Origin: Rosa chinensis
Lineage: Eukaryota > Streptophyta > Magnoliopsida > Rosales > Rosaceae
DNA: 64,000 nt
Assembly: GCF_002994745.2 (NCBI RefSeq)
Contig: NC_037091.1
Span: forward strand, 34,164,612-34,228,611
Direction: 5' to 3'
Part shown: positions 31,573 to 43,190 of the stretch, piece by piece
Layout of the letters: each line of letters opens with the position of its first letter
Numbering within the stretch: position 1 is the first letter of the stretch
The notes under the pieces: model-generated
What the model was told of the DNA's origin: nothing
What the model saw: the letters and a program-made list of their open reading frames with translations, nothing else
Databases searched by the model: none
Translations under genes and position numbers: made by a program

Positions 31573-31938
31573 CCTAAGCTTAGGTGCGGATTTTCAGTTT
31601 TTTGCCACTTTTTGATCACATATTTACATCTTAACCGTTTAATTTTTAGGTCCTAATGTATAGATCATCTCTGCAAAATTTCAGCCAAATTGATGATCGT
31701 TAAGGCATTCAAAACTGTAAATTACAACAATGTACACGAACGGTTCCTGTTCGACAGATTAGGTTCGTTCGTGTAAATTGCAGTTTTTGATATCTTAATG
31801 ATCATCAATTTAGCTGAAATTTTGCAGAGATTATCTATACATTAAGACCTAAAAACTGAACGGTTAAGATATGAATATGTTATCAAAAAGTGACCAAAAA
31901 TTGGAAATATGTTCCATAAACTTAGGTAAGGATATCCT
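31573..31938. repeat. Long imperfect foldback, arms about 165 bp
   Basis: The left arm CTTAGGTGCGGATTTTCAG...CTCTGCAAAATTTCAGCC...GTACACGAACGG pairs with the right arm GTTCGTTCGTGTAAATTG...GGCTGAAATT-like...CTTAGGTAAGG, around a loop near 31745-31765. The right end runs into a separate palindrome TAGGTAAGGATATCCTTACCT. No frame and no clear target duplication. A MITE or a hairpin small-RNA source is possible. Confidence 0.8.
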
Positions 31939-33099
31939 TACCTGAAAAATTTTGTGTATATATATTGGGTAAAGCAAAATCAAAAAGTTTTTTTTTTTAC
32001 TCCAGTAAAAATTAATCAAGCATTTGATTCAAAGTAGCAACTAATATATGTGTTTTTTTTTAATATTGGCTGAACAAAGTAGCAACTAACAATTAACAAG
32101 AAAGAAAAAGAATGAGCTAGGACATATAGCTAGCCAGGCAATTGCGTAAATCTCAAGATAAGTATTATGCATGGGTGGCTTTGTGAAAAAAGACACACGA
32201 TGTCGACCAGCTCGATAGATCGATCACATGCATTCATTCAAAAGGAAGGAACAGTATCAGCATGGGTTACTTGTTTTAGTCACGGATGGAGAATTGCCCT
32301 AGCTAGCTCGTCTTGGCGTGTTCCCCGGCAATCACAACACCACCGCGGGGCCTACTCATCGGAAGATGCCCTAGCTGTCATGCGGTGGCGTCTTCTTTTT
32401 CTTCTTATCTTCGACTAATTCCGCCGGGGACTTCCTTTCTCTGTCCTTTTCTCCATCTAAACAAGCACTTCCCTTCTCTTCAAACCCACCTGTCTTGCTT
32501 CCATTGTGATAAACTGACAGGGGACCCTTGGAAATCTATCCATCCATCTCTAGTTCGCTGTCCATCTATATGCACTGTACTTGCATATGCCCAGCAAATT
32601 TCATGACCAATAGTAATCACCACGGCCGGTATGCAAAGCAAAACATTTGGATGTAAGGTTGCAGGGCAAAAGACTCAACTGGAAAAATCTTTCTTTCGTT
32701 TTCTTTTCAATCCCCACCTCATCCATCCGTGGTGTGAGTGAGAATTGATCCCGTGACCAACCACCGCACAATTATATTAGTTTCTTAAATTTCTTTACTA
32801 ATTGAAGCATATATAGTAAATGTCACTTTTGGTGACCTTATAATTTTCTAAACTATCTCTTTTTTTTCCTTCTTTTTTTTTTTTTTTTGTAATATCTCTT
32901 TTTTCGTCATAAAGCCACTTAGAAAAGAAGAACAAAAATGAGAGAGACAGAGAGAGAGATGAGTAATAAATCATTTCTATATATGAATAAAAGATTAAAT
33001 CCAAGCTATACAAGATATAGATCATGACGATGATTGAAGTTAAAAGTTCTCTTTACTCTCCAAATTTATTATAATTTTTGGCCTAAAATTAGATTCCTT
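31939..33099. other. Intergenic DNA
   Basis: No supported gene. Plus-strand frames at 32167-32606 overlap each other and have no recognisable domain. There are T-rich tracts near 32860-32890 and a GAGAGA tract near 32940-32960. Confidence 0.45.
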
Positions 33100-33314
33100 T
33101 GTAAAAGTAAAATGACAATTGGAATTGGTGTTCTCATTTCATTTTATAGTCCACATTTATATAGGGAGAGAATTATAACGGAAATATCAATTACAATGAT
33201 GACATTAAATGCTTATTGATCCGTAATCGTGTTGATTGATGGTAATACTGATTCCTTGATTCCCTCTCCATCAGTCGCTTTGACGAAGACATATAATATG
33301 TTTTTCCTTTAACA
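33100..33314 (-). repeat. 3' LTR of copia-2
   Basis: 215 bp, TG...CA. On the minus strand GGGGGAG (the polypurine tract at 33315-33325, within ACAAGGGGGAG) abuts TGTTAAAG, the LTR start. Confidence 0.9.
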
Positions 33315-33886
33315 CTCCCCCTTGTGCCAAGTCAAAGACAAAATGGTGCATGAGTTATTACCTCACTAAAAACCTTGCCAAGTAACAATAAAAACCCTGT
33401 AGGACAAAAAATACACCTTGGTCGAAGGAAATGAGCACAACGCACCTTTTACATTTGAGGATGACATGTGTGTGTTAGACTCCCCTTGACGTCTATACCT
33501 CCCCCTGATCCTTACATTAATCAAAGGAGCTTGGAAAGTCTTTGGATTCTTATGCTTTTCAAATGTTTCTCAAATGTGGCCTTAGGCAATGATTTGGTGA
33601 ACAAATCTGCCACATTCTCCTCAGACCTTACTTGATTCACTTGAATCTTGAGGAGGGTCTATTGTTGCTGATTATAGGAAAACTTTAGCGATATGTATTT
33701 TGTATTATCACCCTTGATATAACCTAGCTTCATCTGTTCGATGCAAGATGCATTATCTTCATAAATGCAAGTAGGCTCTTCAGTGGTAGAACTCAAATCA
33801 TTAGTCCATCGAATATGTGTAATGATAGCTCTTAACCATATACACTCACGAACCGCCTCATGTAGAGCAATGATCTCTGAGTGGTT

Positions 33887-34231
33887 CTAGGAGGTAGCCA
33901 CAAGGGTTTGCTTGGTTGATCTCCAAGATATCACCGTGTTCCCAATAGTAAATACATAACCAATTTGGGAACGACCTTTATGTGGGTCAGAGAGGTACCC
34001 AGCATTAGCAAAACTAACCAAAATGTCATTTGGCGTTTTAGTGTAGTGAGTGGCGTTTTCGCCATCAACATTTCCTTTAGGGATTGCAGTTCCATATGCG
34101 GTCCCTCTTGTCTCTCTGTAGGGAAAGAACAGTCCCAAGTCAATGGTTCCTTTTAGGTATCGGAAAATGTTCTTGATACAATTCCAGTGACGCTGCGTTG
34201 GCGCTGAGCTAAATCTAGCTAACAAGTTCAC
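33887..34231 (-). pseudogene. copia-2 RT thumb/RNase H piece
   Basis: FSSAPTQRHWNCIKNIFRYLKGTIDLGLFF followed by SFANAGYLSDPHKGRSQIGYVFTIGNTVISWRSTKQTLVATS, the start of a Ty1-type RNase H. The expected D-A-(D/G)-Y is NAGYLSDP here. Downstream sequence to 33521 completes the family C-terminus in other frames. Confidence 0.85.
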
Positions 34232-34467
34232 TGAGAATGCAATGTCTGGTCAAGTACATTGGGCTAAGTACAGTAATGCACCTATTGCACTTAGATAGGG
34301 AATTTCAGCTCCCAACACCTCTTCGTCATCTTCCTTTGGACGAAATGGATCTTTCCTTGCATCCAAGTTTCGACCGATCATGGGAGTGCTAGCAGGATGC
34401 GATTTGTCCATGTTAAATCACCTGACTTTTGGACAAACCCAGAATGGTGGATTAGTATTCCACAAAC

Positions 34468-34818
34468 TCAGTATTCTAGTTTAAGGCCTAGACAGAATCG
34501 AGTTTTCCCAAGATCTTTCATCTCAAATTTAGATTTCAAGTAGCTCGCGGTTTCTCTTTTTTCATTAAGAGTACCTATTATGTTCATATCATCGACATAT
34601 ACAGCTACAATTGCAAATCCGGAACTTGTTTTCTTTATGAATATGCAGGGGCATAATTCATCGTTCTTATATCTATTCCCAATCAAGTTGTCACTTAGAC
34701 GGGTATACCACATCCGCCCCGATTGTTTCAATCTGTAAAGTGAGTGTTTCAACCTAATTGCAAACGCACTCCGTGGTTTAGAGTCACTTGATTTGGGTAA
34801 TGTAAGGCCATCTGGCAC

Positions 34819-34860
<42 letters not shown>

Positions 34861-35126
34861 GAATCTAGATCCCCATAGAGATATGCATTAACCACATCCA
34901 TGAGCTGCATTTCCAGTCCTTCGGAAACTACCAAGCTAACTAAGTAGAGGAACGCTATAGCGTCCATTTTGTGAGAGTATGTCTCCTCGTAGTCAATTAC
35001 AGGGTGTTGTGAGAAACCTTGCACCACAAGGCGCGCCTTGTACCTCAGAACTTCATTCTTCTCATTACACTTTCTGACGAAGACCCATTTATGTCCTACA
35101 GGCTTTACACTTGGTGGGGTTAGCAC
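34468..35126 (-). pseudogene. copia-2 reverse transcriptase, split by an AT microsatellite
   Basis: The N-terminal piece has GHKWVFVRKCNEKNEVLRYKARLVVQGFSQ and MQLMDVVNAYLYGDLDSDIY. It then runs into (TA)n at 34825-34857 exactly at the conserved IYM site, and the second piece resumes at MKVPDGL and continues to SLYRLKQSGRMWYTRLSD and AVYVDDMNIIG, with an intact YVDD motif. The microsatellite therefore sits inside what was coding sequence. Confidence 0.9.
34825..34858. repeat. (AT)n microsatellite inside copia-2 RT
   Basis: About 17 TA units. They lie at the codons for the conserved D-I-Y-M motif of RT, so the array grew from GATATATATG-like coding text. Confidence 0.95.
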
Positions 35127-35807
35127 TACCGGACTAAATACCTGTCTCTTTGCCAGAGAATCTAATTCTGCCTGGATTGCTTCTTTCCATTTTGGTCAAT
35201 ATGCTCTTTGTTGACATTCTGCAACAGAGCGTGGTTCGATATAATCGTGCTCTATGATTTCTTGAGCAACAGTTTATGCAAATACATCATCAATGTGTAT
35301 GGAAGATCTTTCTATCAACTCATACGCACTCTCATAATCCATTGAGATTTCTTTGTTCTCTGAAATCATTTCAAACATCGAAGCGTCCTCTAGTATTCAT
35401 TCATGGACATAACTGTAATCGGAGACAATCTCATGAGAGGGGTTCTCTACATTGATGAATAATGGATCAGTTTGTGCCTTACTCACCCTCTTCTTCCTTG
35501 GGTAAGTGTCAATTGAACCAAGTGGCCTCCCCCTCTTCCTTTGGGAAGCCACGACCTCAACCACACCTCCACTAAGTGTAGTTGCAATGCCTCTATTTTC
35601 GGCATCGTGCCTCTTATAGGGGACTTCTAACCTTGCAGGCACATTTGCAGCTGGCATATGTGATCTCATCACTTTTGCGATATTAGTAAACGCATCAGGC
35701 ATCGAATTTGCTATGTTCTGAAGATCGATTATTCTTTTCACTTCACTTTCACTTTGTGAAGTGCGGGGATCAAAATGAGACAGAGTGGGGACAAACCACG
35801 ACAATCC

Positions 35808-37068
35808 CTATCGTTCTCTTAGAAAATCCTTTTTCCTATGTCCCCCTAACGACAAGAAGACTGTCTCATCAAAGTGACAATCCGCAAATCTAGCGGTAAA
35901 GAGATCGCCTGTCAAGGGTTCCAAGTAGGGGATAATTGTTGGGAATTTGTATCCAACATAAATACTTAATCGTCTCTGACGACCCATTTTGGTGCGCTGT
36001 GGAGGCGTAATAGACACATATACTGTGCAACCAAATATGCGTAAGTGTGAAATGTCAGGCTCATATCCAGTTAGCAACTGGTACGCAGAAAATGGTTGGC
36101 TAGCAGTGGGTCTGAAACGAACAAGTAAACCTGCATGCAATATTGCATAACCTCATGCAGATATAGGCAGGTTGGTGCACATAACCACTGCCCTAGCCAC
36201 CATTTGTAGCCTTTTGATGGTGGCTTATGCGAGACCATTTTGTGTATACACATGGGGTACAGGATGCTCTACATCGATCCCAATAGACATGCAATATTCA
36301 TCAAATGCTTTTGATGCAAACTCTCCAGCATTATCAAGCCTTATAGACTTGATAGGGTGATCAAGGTGGTGAGCCTTAAACGTATAATCTGTGCTAGGAG
36401 TTTTGTAAATGTAGCATTTCTTGTGGACAATAAAGCGACATGTGACCAGCGTGTCGAAGCATCCACTAGAACCATAAAGTACTTGAATCGTTCACATTCT
36501 GGATGGATAGGTCCACAAATATCTCCTTGTATCCTTTGTAAGAATGGAATGTTTTGTTTTGTATCTTTAGCATAGGAAGGTCTCGATCCTGTTTTTGCTA
36601 AAAAGCAGGCTTTGCAAAACGAGTGATGTGCCTTTAAAATAGTCAATGAGGCATAATGGGAGGGAGGTAGTGCTTCTGGTACTTCAGAAGGCAATGACTG
36701 TATTTGAGCAGTACTAAGACCTACACCTTGCAGTGGACGGATTTTTCTCCCACTTTATTTTTCACTCGAAAGAAGAGATGTCCGTGTGAGTTTTTTCAAA
36801 TACAGATCATCATGTCACTACCAGGGTGCCCTAGGCGGTCGTGCCAAAGGTTGTATGAGTCAGTGTCCCACATTTCATTGTTGGTGACAGCATAGGATTC
36901 AATGATCCAAATCGTAGTGAGGTACAATCCATTAGATTGACTCATAAGTTTCTCTAAAATGCGTTTCCTTTCACATTTATTAGAGTTAATATCAAGGGAT
37001 TCAGTTCCATTCTCACAGCCTGTTTCTACTGGATAACCGTTGGCACAAATATCTTTGAAACTTAACAA
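35808..37068 (-). pseudogene. copia-2 integrase pieces
   Basis: Pieces show NLWHDRLGHPGSDMM (pre-integrase), HSFCKACFLAKTGSRPSY, RIQGDICGPIHPECERFKYFMVLVDASTRW (first catalytic Asp), and after frame changes YQLLTGYEPDISHLRIFGC and YVGYKFPTIIPYLEPLTGDLFTARFADCHF. An integrase core of the copia type, broken by stops near 36340 and 36145. Confidence 0.85.
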
Positions 37069-38241
37069 GGTTCGATTAGCTCTTGGTGCATACAGAGCGT
37101 CTGTGACATTAAATATATCTCATATTCTTTAGAGTATTTCTATTTTAGGTAGAATGATAATCTTTTCATTCAAATAATTTTTTTCTTTTTCTAGATGTAT
37201 TGCTTTACATCTTTATAGTGCTATTTCGAACCATGTGGATATGTGTAGTAAATAAATTTGAATAAATTCAGTGCTTCAGAATAAAATTCAAAATTTATTA
37301 ATAAGCCAACGATAATCAAATTAAGGTCTTGTTTAGAAATCTAATTCATCAAACCATTATTGAAATAAACTTTAAGACCAAGTAATAGTCTAATTAAAAA
37401 TGAGGCATTATGCCTTCACAACTTCACAACTATTTTTGGAAAATAAAATAAATAAAGCCGATCAGTCAAAATAACTCCAAGGCCCACATCAGTACCCCCA
37501 TGTCCCTTGCACCACATGGCACGTGGTGTATGTGGTGCATTATTGCCACGTGGGTAGGGATCAGCACGTCCAACCCCCTTTGCATTGGGGTTCTTTCCAC
37601 CTTTCACTTTGCCATAATTAGCCGCGGGAATTTTCTTTGTCCCAACAGGCCTGGCATTGTTGTTCAAAATAACTTCATTATGCCTCTCAACCACTTGCAG
37701 TAGGTTGATCAGCTTATTGAATGTTGTGATTCTTTTGTTGTCATACTCCAGCCTATACTGGTTCGCTAGTATAATTGCTGAAGTAGGAAAAGTGGAAAGA
37801 GTCTTCTGGATCATATCATCTTCTGTGAGTTCCTTTCCACAGAAATTTAGACGTGCCTTTAGACGCAATATATCCTTGTTAAAGTCATTGACCCTTTTGT
37901 AGTCAAGCAAGCAGATTTCATTCCACTGAACGGTCAGTTCTGGGAGCAAGGTGTCATGAATATTCCCAAAATGTCCCTTAAGGGCATCCCACAGTTCTTT
38001 GGGTGTCTTTCAACTGAATGTACTCCCAGCGTAGGCTAAGATCAATATGTCACCTCAGAAACATTAAGGCATTTGCTTTCACCTTGTCAGACAGTCCATC
38101 GCCTTTAGGGTCAGTGAGAGTTTTGATGGTGGTAGTGTAGTCTTTTACCACAAAGACAGTTTCTACATCGGAAACCCAACGGTGGTACTCAAGTCCTTCT
38201 GAGTCTAAAATGTCAAATTCAGATCGAGTTAGATCAGCTAT

Positions 38242-39710
38242 CTACATAAACAAGAGGGAAGATATAAATTACGCAGTCATAAAGACATCCAAGTAAATTA
38301 TTTTTCAAAAAATGTGAATTAGATTTCAAGACCAAGATTCGTAATTGTCACATTTTTTCTTTCGAAGATATGTGAAAATGCTTTATCACAGTAAGTGTGT
38401 ATGGATAATGCGCATGAATTTTCATTATCATGGCAACGGAATTTATATGTTGCATTCTAAAATTAACCTTATCACATTTAAACATAGCATATATAAAAAT
38501 AAACTACATGGCATGCTCAAATTTCACAAATATACAACAAATTATATACGACACATAATAATTAGCAATAATATATCATGAGTAAAATATAAAAAAATCA
38601 TATAAAACATAAATAACAAGGCATGCTTGAGAGGATCAAAATTATCTAACTAAACATGCTCAATAATAAAATATAATAAAAGCATAAACAATAAAGTATA
38701 AAGCATGCTTAAAAATAGTAGACATAAATGAAAATCACATGCTTTAGATTCCACGAATATATATCACATATATAACAAGCAATAAAATAGCATGCTCAAA
38801 AAAATTCTAATTATAAATAATTAAAAATACCATAGTATGAAAATAAAAGAGAACATACTTGGTTTCGAGAAAATAAAACAATTCTAGCACATACGTGTGT
38901 TGATGCAGGCGTGCATAGCAATGTTTTTGGACTTGAGAAAAAAATGCGCTTCCTCTTTTTTTATTTTTTAGCAGTGGGCATATGTTTTCTTTTTCTTTTT
39001 CTTTGCCCTTTTTTTCTTTTTGGGCCGTAGGGCCTGTTCTTGTGTTTGTTTTTTTTTTCTGGGCCTTTTTTTCTCACTTTTTTTTCTGTGGGCCTTAGGG
39101 CCTTCTTTTTTTTTCTTCTATGCTTCTTCTTCTTTTTTTGGACCGCAGGCCTATTTCTTTCTTTTTTTTTCTTTTTTTTTGGGACGGGTCATTTTCTTTA
39201 GGCCGGGTCACAGCCCTTTTTTTTATTTTTATTTTTTTCTTTTTTTTTTTCCGCGTCTTCTTTCTCCGGTTTGCAGGTGGGGTGGTTTGCAGATGGGTTG
39301 TTTATGCAGGCGTGGAAGCGTGCGCCAGGTCGAGCACAGCTAGGCTGCTGGGATGCGAGGCCGGATGTGGCTGGGCTGCAGGGAGGCGAGGCCGGCCGCT
39401 GCGACTGGATCGCTGTGATCTGCAGATCGGTGGTCTGTTGCAGGGGGCGAGGCTGGGAAGGCGGGGTCGGTGAGGGAAAGGGTGCGCGCAGGGGCGGGAT
39501 CTGCGCAGGCTCGTATGTTGCAGGCTGTGTGGGGCAGCAAGCTGGCTGAGGTGAGGAGCCGCGCGGGGCAGTGGGCTGAGGTCGAGGCTGCACTAGGGCT
39601 GGCCGGTTGTGGGTCTGCCCGGCCGGGTAGAGGAATTTTTTTTTTTTTTTTTTTTTTCTACGGAAGAAAGAAAGAAACTTGAAAGCTAGGTGTTTTTCTT
39701 GGCTATATGC
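38242..39710 (-). other. copia-2 5' leader, with a GC-rich and T-rich half
   Basis: 38242-38900 is AT-rich with many (A/C)ATGC pieces. 38940-39250 is a chain of T tracts alternating with GGGCC pieces, and 39260-39620 is GC-rich and repetitive. Several long frames there (for example 39120-39473 and 39198-39593) overlap on both strands and are compositional. No gene is called. Confidence 0.55.
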
Positions 39711-39729
39711 TCTGAGCGTACTGATAACG
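39711..39729 (-). other. Probable primer-binding site of copia-2
   Basis: Directly inside the 5' LTR the minus strand reads CGTTATCAGTACGCTCAGAG. A GTTATCAG(C/T)ACG site next to the LTR is typical of some plant copia lineages and differs from the site used by copia-1. The tRNA partner is not identified. Confidence 0.6.
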
Positions 39730-39942
39730 TGTAAAAGTAAAATGACAATGGAATTTGTCTTCTCATTTCATTTCATAGTCCCTTTATATAGGGAGAGAAT
39801 TACAACGGAAATATCAATTACAATGATGACATTAAATGCTGATTGATTCGTAATCATGTTGATTGATGGTAATCACTGATTCCTTGATTCCCTATTCATC
39901 AGTCGCTTTGACGAAGGCACATAATATGTTTTTCCTTTAACA
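39730..39942 (-). repeat. 5' LTR of copia-2
   Basis: 213 bp, TGTAAAAG...TTTAACA, followed by GCCTT, the probable target repeat. Contains TATA-like CTATATAAAG (minus strand) as the likely promoter. Confidence 0.9.
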
Positions 39943-41360
39943 GCCTTTCAATTTTAATAGTTTGATCTATTTTTTGTAGTTTCTCAGCCCGCTATAAAAT
40001 TAAGATTAATCATGTTCACATAGGATGCAATAGAAATAGAATTCAAGCTGTACATATCTCCGCTAGCGTGACTAATTTACTATGTCACCAAGTATAAGTA
40101 ACACCCTCTTAGTGGGCACACGAGCCGTGGTGAGACCCAATTGTGACATGCATCCCGTATCCCAATATCCAAGCTACACCGTGGTGATCGAAGGCGGCCA
40201 AGAGCTCACCAAGAAGCCACCTTTCCAGCATTGCCAAGATGCCTCCATGATAAGCTTTTGAAGACTGGAATAACTCTTTTGCTTCCACATTGAAGGAAAA
40301 AAAAAAAAAAGGAAAGAGTCTTCCCTCCCTATAAAATGGTACTCCTTCCCACTTACTCAACATCCTATTACATTTCTTGTTATCAACTTTGACCGCAAGT
40401 GGACGTAGTCTCTCCCAAAGCGGGAGACGAACCACTATACTTCTCGTGTCTCACTCTCATCCCTCTCTCACGTTAACTAGATCCCCCCATCTACACATTA
40501 ACACAAGCTATAGAAGATGTAAATTATGACAAGAGGATCAATTTTCATACATGGATCAGTTCTAGAGATGGTCGGAATCGTTGGATAGCGGCCAATATAT
40601 AACCTTTGGAGAATCATGAGATTTTGAAACTCGAAATGTTGTCATTATTGATCTGATGGATGTCGATGATGGATATGGCTAGACTCGTGAAGGCAAGACG
40701 AGTACATGACTAGGACTCCATCGAAAGGTGGTCAGTCGAACGATATAGATTCAGTTGGGTCGGGTTTAGCCTAAAACTAGGTCAGTAGTTTTTCAGTTCT
40801 TCAGTAGTAGTTTTGCTTCTCCAGTAGCTTTTCTGATGCCAATAGTATTCCAAAAGATGACACTAAATTTTCTTGTGAGTGAGAGTAACTTGTTTTGGAG
40901 AATGATAATAATTAACTTTTTAATTCGCCGGTAATACCTTTTCAATTCAAGGTAGCATCTTTTCAAAAGATGGCAGTAAGGTTTTTGAGTTATCAAGATG
41001 ATCATGTCCCGTCCCGGAGATAATGAGGTTAAAATGATATTTAATTTCAATCCCAAAATAATACCATCCCATTCTGAAATAATTATATTTGTAAATTAAA
41101 TTAAATTTTTAATATGTGTCTCATTGTGTAGTTGTTATATCCAATGTTTATGCTAGTATGAAATTTGTTGAGATACATAACAATTCCAGGTCTGAATTTT
41201 GCAGGTTTGGAAATTTATGAATTTTTGCAAGATTGAAATTGTATGAATTTTTAGTGTCTTATTTAAAAATGGACTGAACCCTAATAATCCCAAATGAACC
41301 TGAAACCGAAAGGGTTTGGGTCGGAATGGAATTAATTTTTTTTTAAAAGCAACCTCATCT
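39943..41360. other. Intergenic DNA
   Basis: No supported gene. A minus-strand frame (40109-40435) of 108 codons has no recognisable domain and is interrupted in composition by an A14 run. Nothing else stands out. Confidence 0.45.
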
Positions 41361-41364
41361 CGTC

Positions 41365-41880
41365 CTATCCCGTTATTGGAATCGGGTTTGGGTCTAGTTT
41401 CATGTCTATTCCGACCCATCCCGGCCCGTGCCCAGGCCTAATAATAGTCGACATCATCTCCAGAAGAAGTGTAGTCCCAACAATTAAGCAATTTCTTCCA
41501 TAGCCCCCATCTCCTCCAACTTGAGTTTCCACCACTAAGACAACTTCTTCGGTAGCATAACTCACCTCTAATTTTCGAGACACTATTCTTTTCCTAGCCT
41601 TAGGCTTAGGACCTTCCACAGCAGCTTTAGCCTTATTCTTTCTTCACTTGGGTCTACCTCTCTTCTTCTTCACCGGAGAGATGTGCACAATCTCATTGGT
41701 GTTGCGCAAACCAAACCCTTCCTCCACATTCAATGGTGTATTGACCTCAAAAATCTCCATCAACTTTGTCTTCATGTTAGGCTTGAGTAGTTCCTGAACC
41801 GCAGCTCTACACACTCCAATGATTTGAGGAGGAGGTCGAGGTGGAGGAGGGAGCTACCAGTGCTGACGTAGTCACCGTGG
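41365..41880 (-). pseudogene. Gene or retroelement fragment with an AT-hook-like motif
   Basis: The minus strand reads VNTPLNVEEGFGLRNTNEIV then HISPVKKKRGRPK, a stop (TGA), and in the same frame RKNKAKAAVEGPKPKARKRI and EVSYATEEVVLVVETQVGG. KKRGRPK is an AT-hook core (GRP flanked by basic residues), and PKPKARKR is a basic cluster. An internal stop and no flanking exons suggest a remnant, perhaps of a LINE ORF1-type nucleic-acid-binding protein or of a host gene. The family is not certain. Confidence 0.4.
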
Positions 41881-42116
41881 TAGTCTACCCCGGTATCACT
41901 TGCAAATTAGAGAGAACCCTACCAGTTGAAAGAAAGTAGCGTCTTTTCAAAAAATAAAAAGTAGGGTTAGGCTGATGAGGAATCTTGGCTCTCAGTCCCC
42001 GTAGTTCCCACCACCATAGTTTTAGGATCTTGCATCATCAACAACCCTACCAGTTTGACTAGGCACGACCACTATCACCGACCTCGTCATCAGCCCTATC
42101 CCAGCAGACTAAAACA

Positions 42117-42330
42117 ATTACCAAAATATTAGATATCGAGGAAATATCGATGGTTTAAAAAATAGAAATTATCAAGAAAATATCGATATCGATAAATGTT
42201 AGAAAGAAATGATGGAAATTTAGAGAGAAAAAAATTTAAATATGACTTTATAACATGTTTATTTGATCAATTATATATTCTATTTGAAAAGATGATTTTA
42301 AGTAACTTCATCTAATAATGAGTTGTAGTC
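42117..42330. repeat. Inverted partial copy of the CGATATT-rich hAT-like family
   Basis: AATATTAGATATCGAGGAAATATCGATGG... followed by GAAATGATGGAAATTTAGAGAG matches, in reverse complement, the right half of 25468-25992 (CCATCGATATTTCCTCGATATT). No end structure on the other side, so it is truncated. Confidence 0.65.
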
Positions 42331-42439
42331 CCTTCAAATTTATTTAATTTTTTTTTTTTAATAATGAGTTGTAGTGATTTTGAATGAATTAGTGTACACT
42401 GACGGTGACAAACATCAGTTCTTAAAATAGACCAATACC

Positions 42440-43190
42440 TAGCCATCTTTTTGCTAGAATCGAAAAATGGGCCGAATTTCAGTGTGATTGCGTTATTCCG
42501 GTGGCGCGCAGCGTTCGTTTTTGCCGATATTTCTGGTCTCCCGGGGGGGGGTGGTCAGTTTCTTAGAGGCTTCCTTCTTGAAGTTTGGCAGGTTGGTTCG
42601 ATGGTGGTTTTGGGTGCGACAGCTCTGAAGCATGGTGATCAACTTAGGTTGGGTCTGCGGCTGTCTATGACAGACGGGGATTCTGGGCTGCATCGATCTG
42701 GTAATCTGGGTGATCTCAAGTAGCTTTGCTTTGGTTTTCCAGTGATGGTAGCTCTTGATGGTTTCGTCGAGCGATTTGGTTGCGGCAGTGCTGGCGGCAT
42801 TGGATGGATGTACCACCATGCGAAGGAGATGGTGTCCTAGGCCCATTTGGACCAGCTTGCTAGGGTTTGGATGCAACTGACCTTGGGCTGCTCTCTTTTG
42901 GGCCTAGTTGTTTTAGGCTTGTAATATAGTTTACTTTTAATAAGTTTCCCAGCAAGTATTTAGGGAGCTATGCACTTTTCGTGCTTCTAGCGATTCTTCT
43001 GGAGTAGTACTGAATGTGGATTTATAGTATTTCGATGTATTTAATGTCAAATGAGTGACATAGTTCTATGTATCACTGTGGGTACTAACACATCTTCTTA
43101 TCTATCCTTAATTGGTAGCAGAAGGGTATGTAGGAGTCATTCTGGCTTTGATCAATATATTGGCTCTTACCTTGATTCAGTAATCATATA
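42440..43190 (+). mobile_element. Possible non-LTR element remnant
   Basis: GC-rich text with partly open frames on both strands (42451-42723 plus, 42493-42876 minus) is followed by a T-rich 3' section ending GCTTTGATCAATATATTGGC. The layout is that of the RT-less non-LTR elements in this window, but no target duplication or tail was found. Confidence 0.35.

Larger units (their letters stand above)
33521..38241 (-). pseudogene. copia-2 gag-pol polyprotein, disrupted
   Basis: The start of gag is recognisable as ADLTRSEFDILDSEGLEYHR at about 38180-38240, but the codon at the expected start (38239-38241) is ATA and not ATG. Gag continues as LPELTVQWNEICLLDYKRV and NQYRLEYDNKRITTFNKLIN (37416-37949). 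The end of gag and the protease are absent: between about 37416 and 37068 only AT-rich text remains. The end is FTKSLPKATFEKHLKSIRIQ and a stop at 33521. Multiple frameshifts and stops lie between. It encodes no functional product. Confidence 0.9.
33100..39942 (-). mobile_element. Ty1/copia LTR retrotransposon, degenerate (copia-2)
   Basis: Direct LTRs 33100-33314 and 39730-39942 (TGTAAAAGTAAAATG...CCTTTAACA). The outer flanks TCCTT and GCCTT are a probable target duplication with one change. The LTRs differ by about 6% plus several indels by eye, clearly more than in copia-1, so this insertion is older. Minus-strand order: primer site, leader (about 1.5 kb), gag, a gap, integrase, RT, RNase H, polypurine tract. 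It is a different copia lineage from copia-1, judged by gag and primer site. Confidence 0.93.

Noticed and set aside
39020..39682. Overlapping frames on both strands in the GC/T-rich leader of copia-2
   Set aside because: Four mutually overlapping frames made of homopolymer Phe/Lys runs and Gly/Arg/Ala. This is compositional, with no motif.
40109..40435. 108-codon minus-strand frame beginning MVRLPLWERLRPLAVKV
   Set aside because: No domain, no leader or splice context, and an internal A-tract gives a Phe run.
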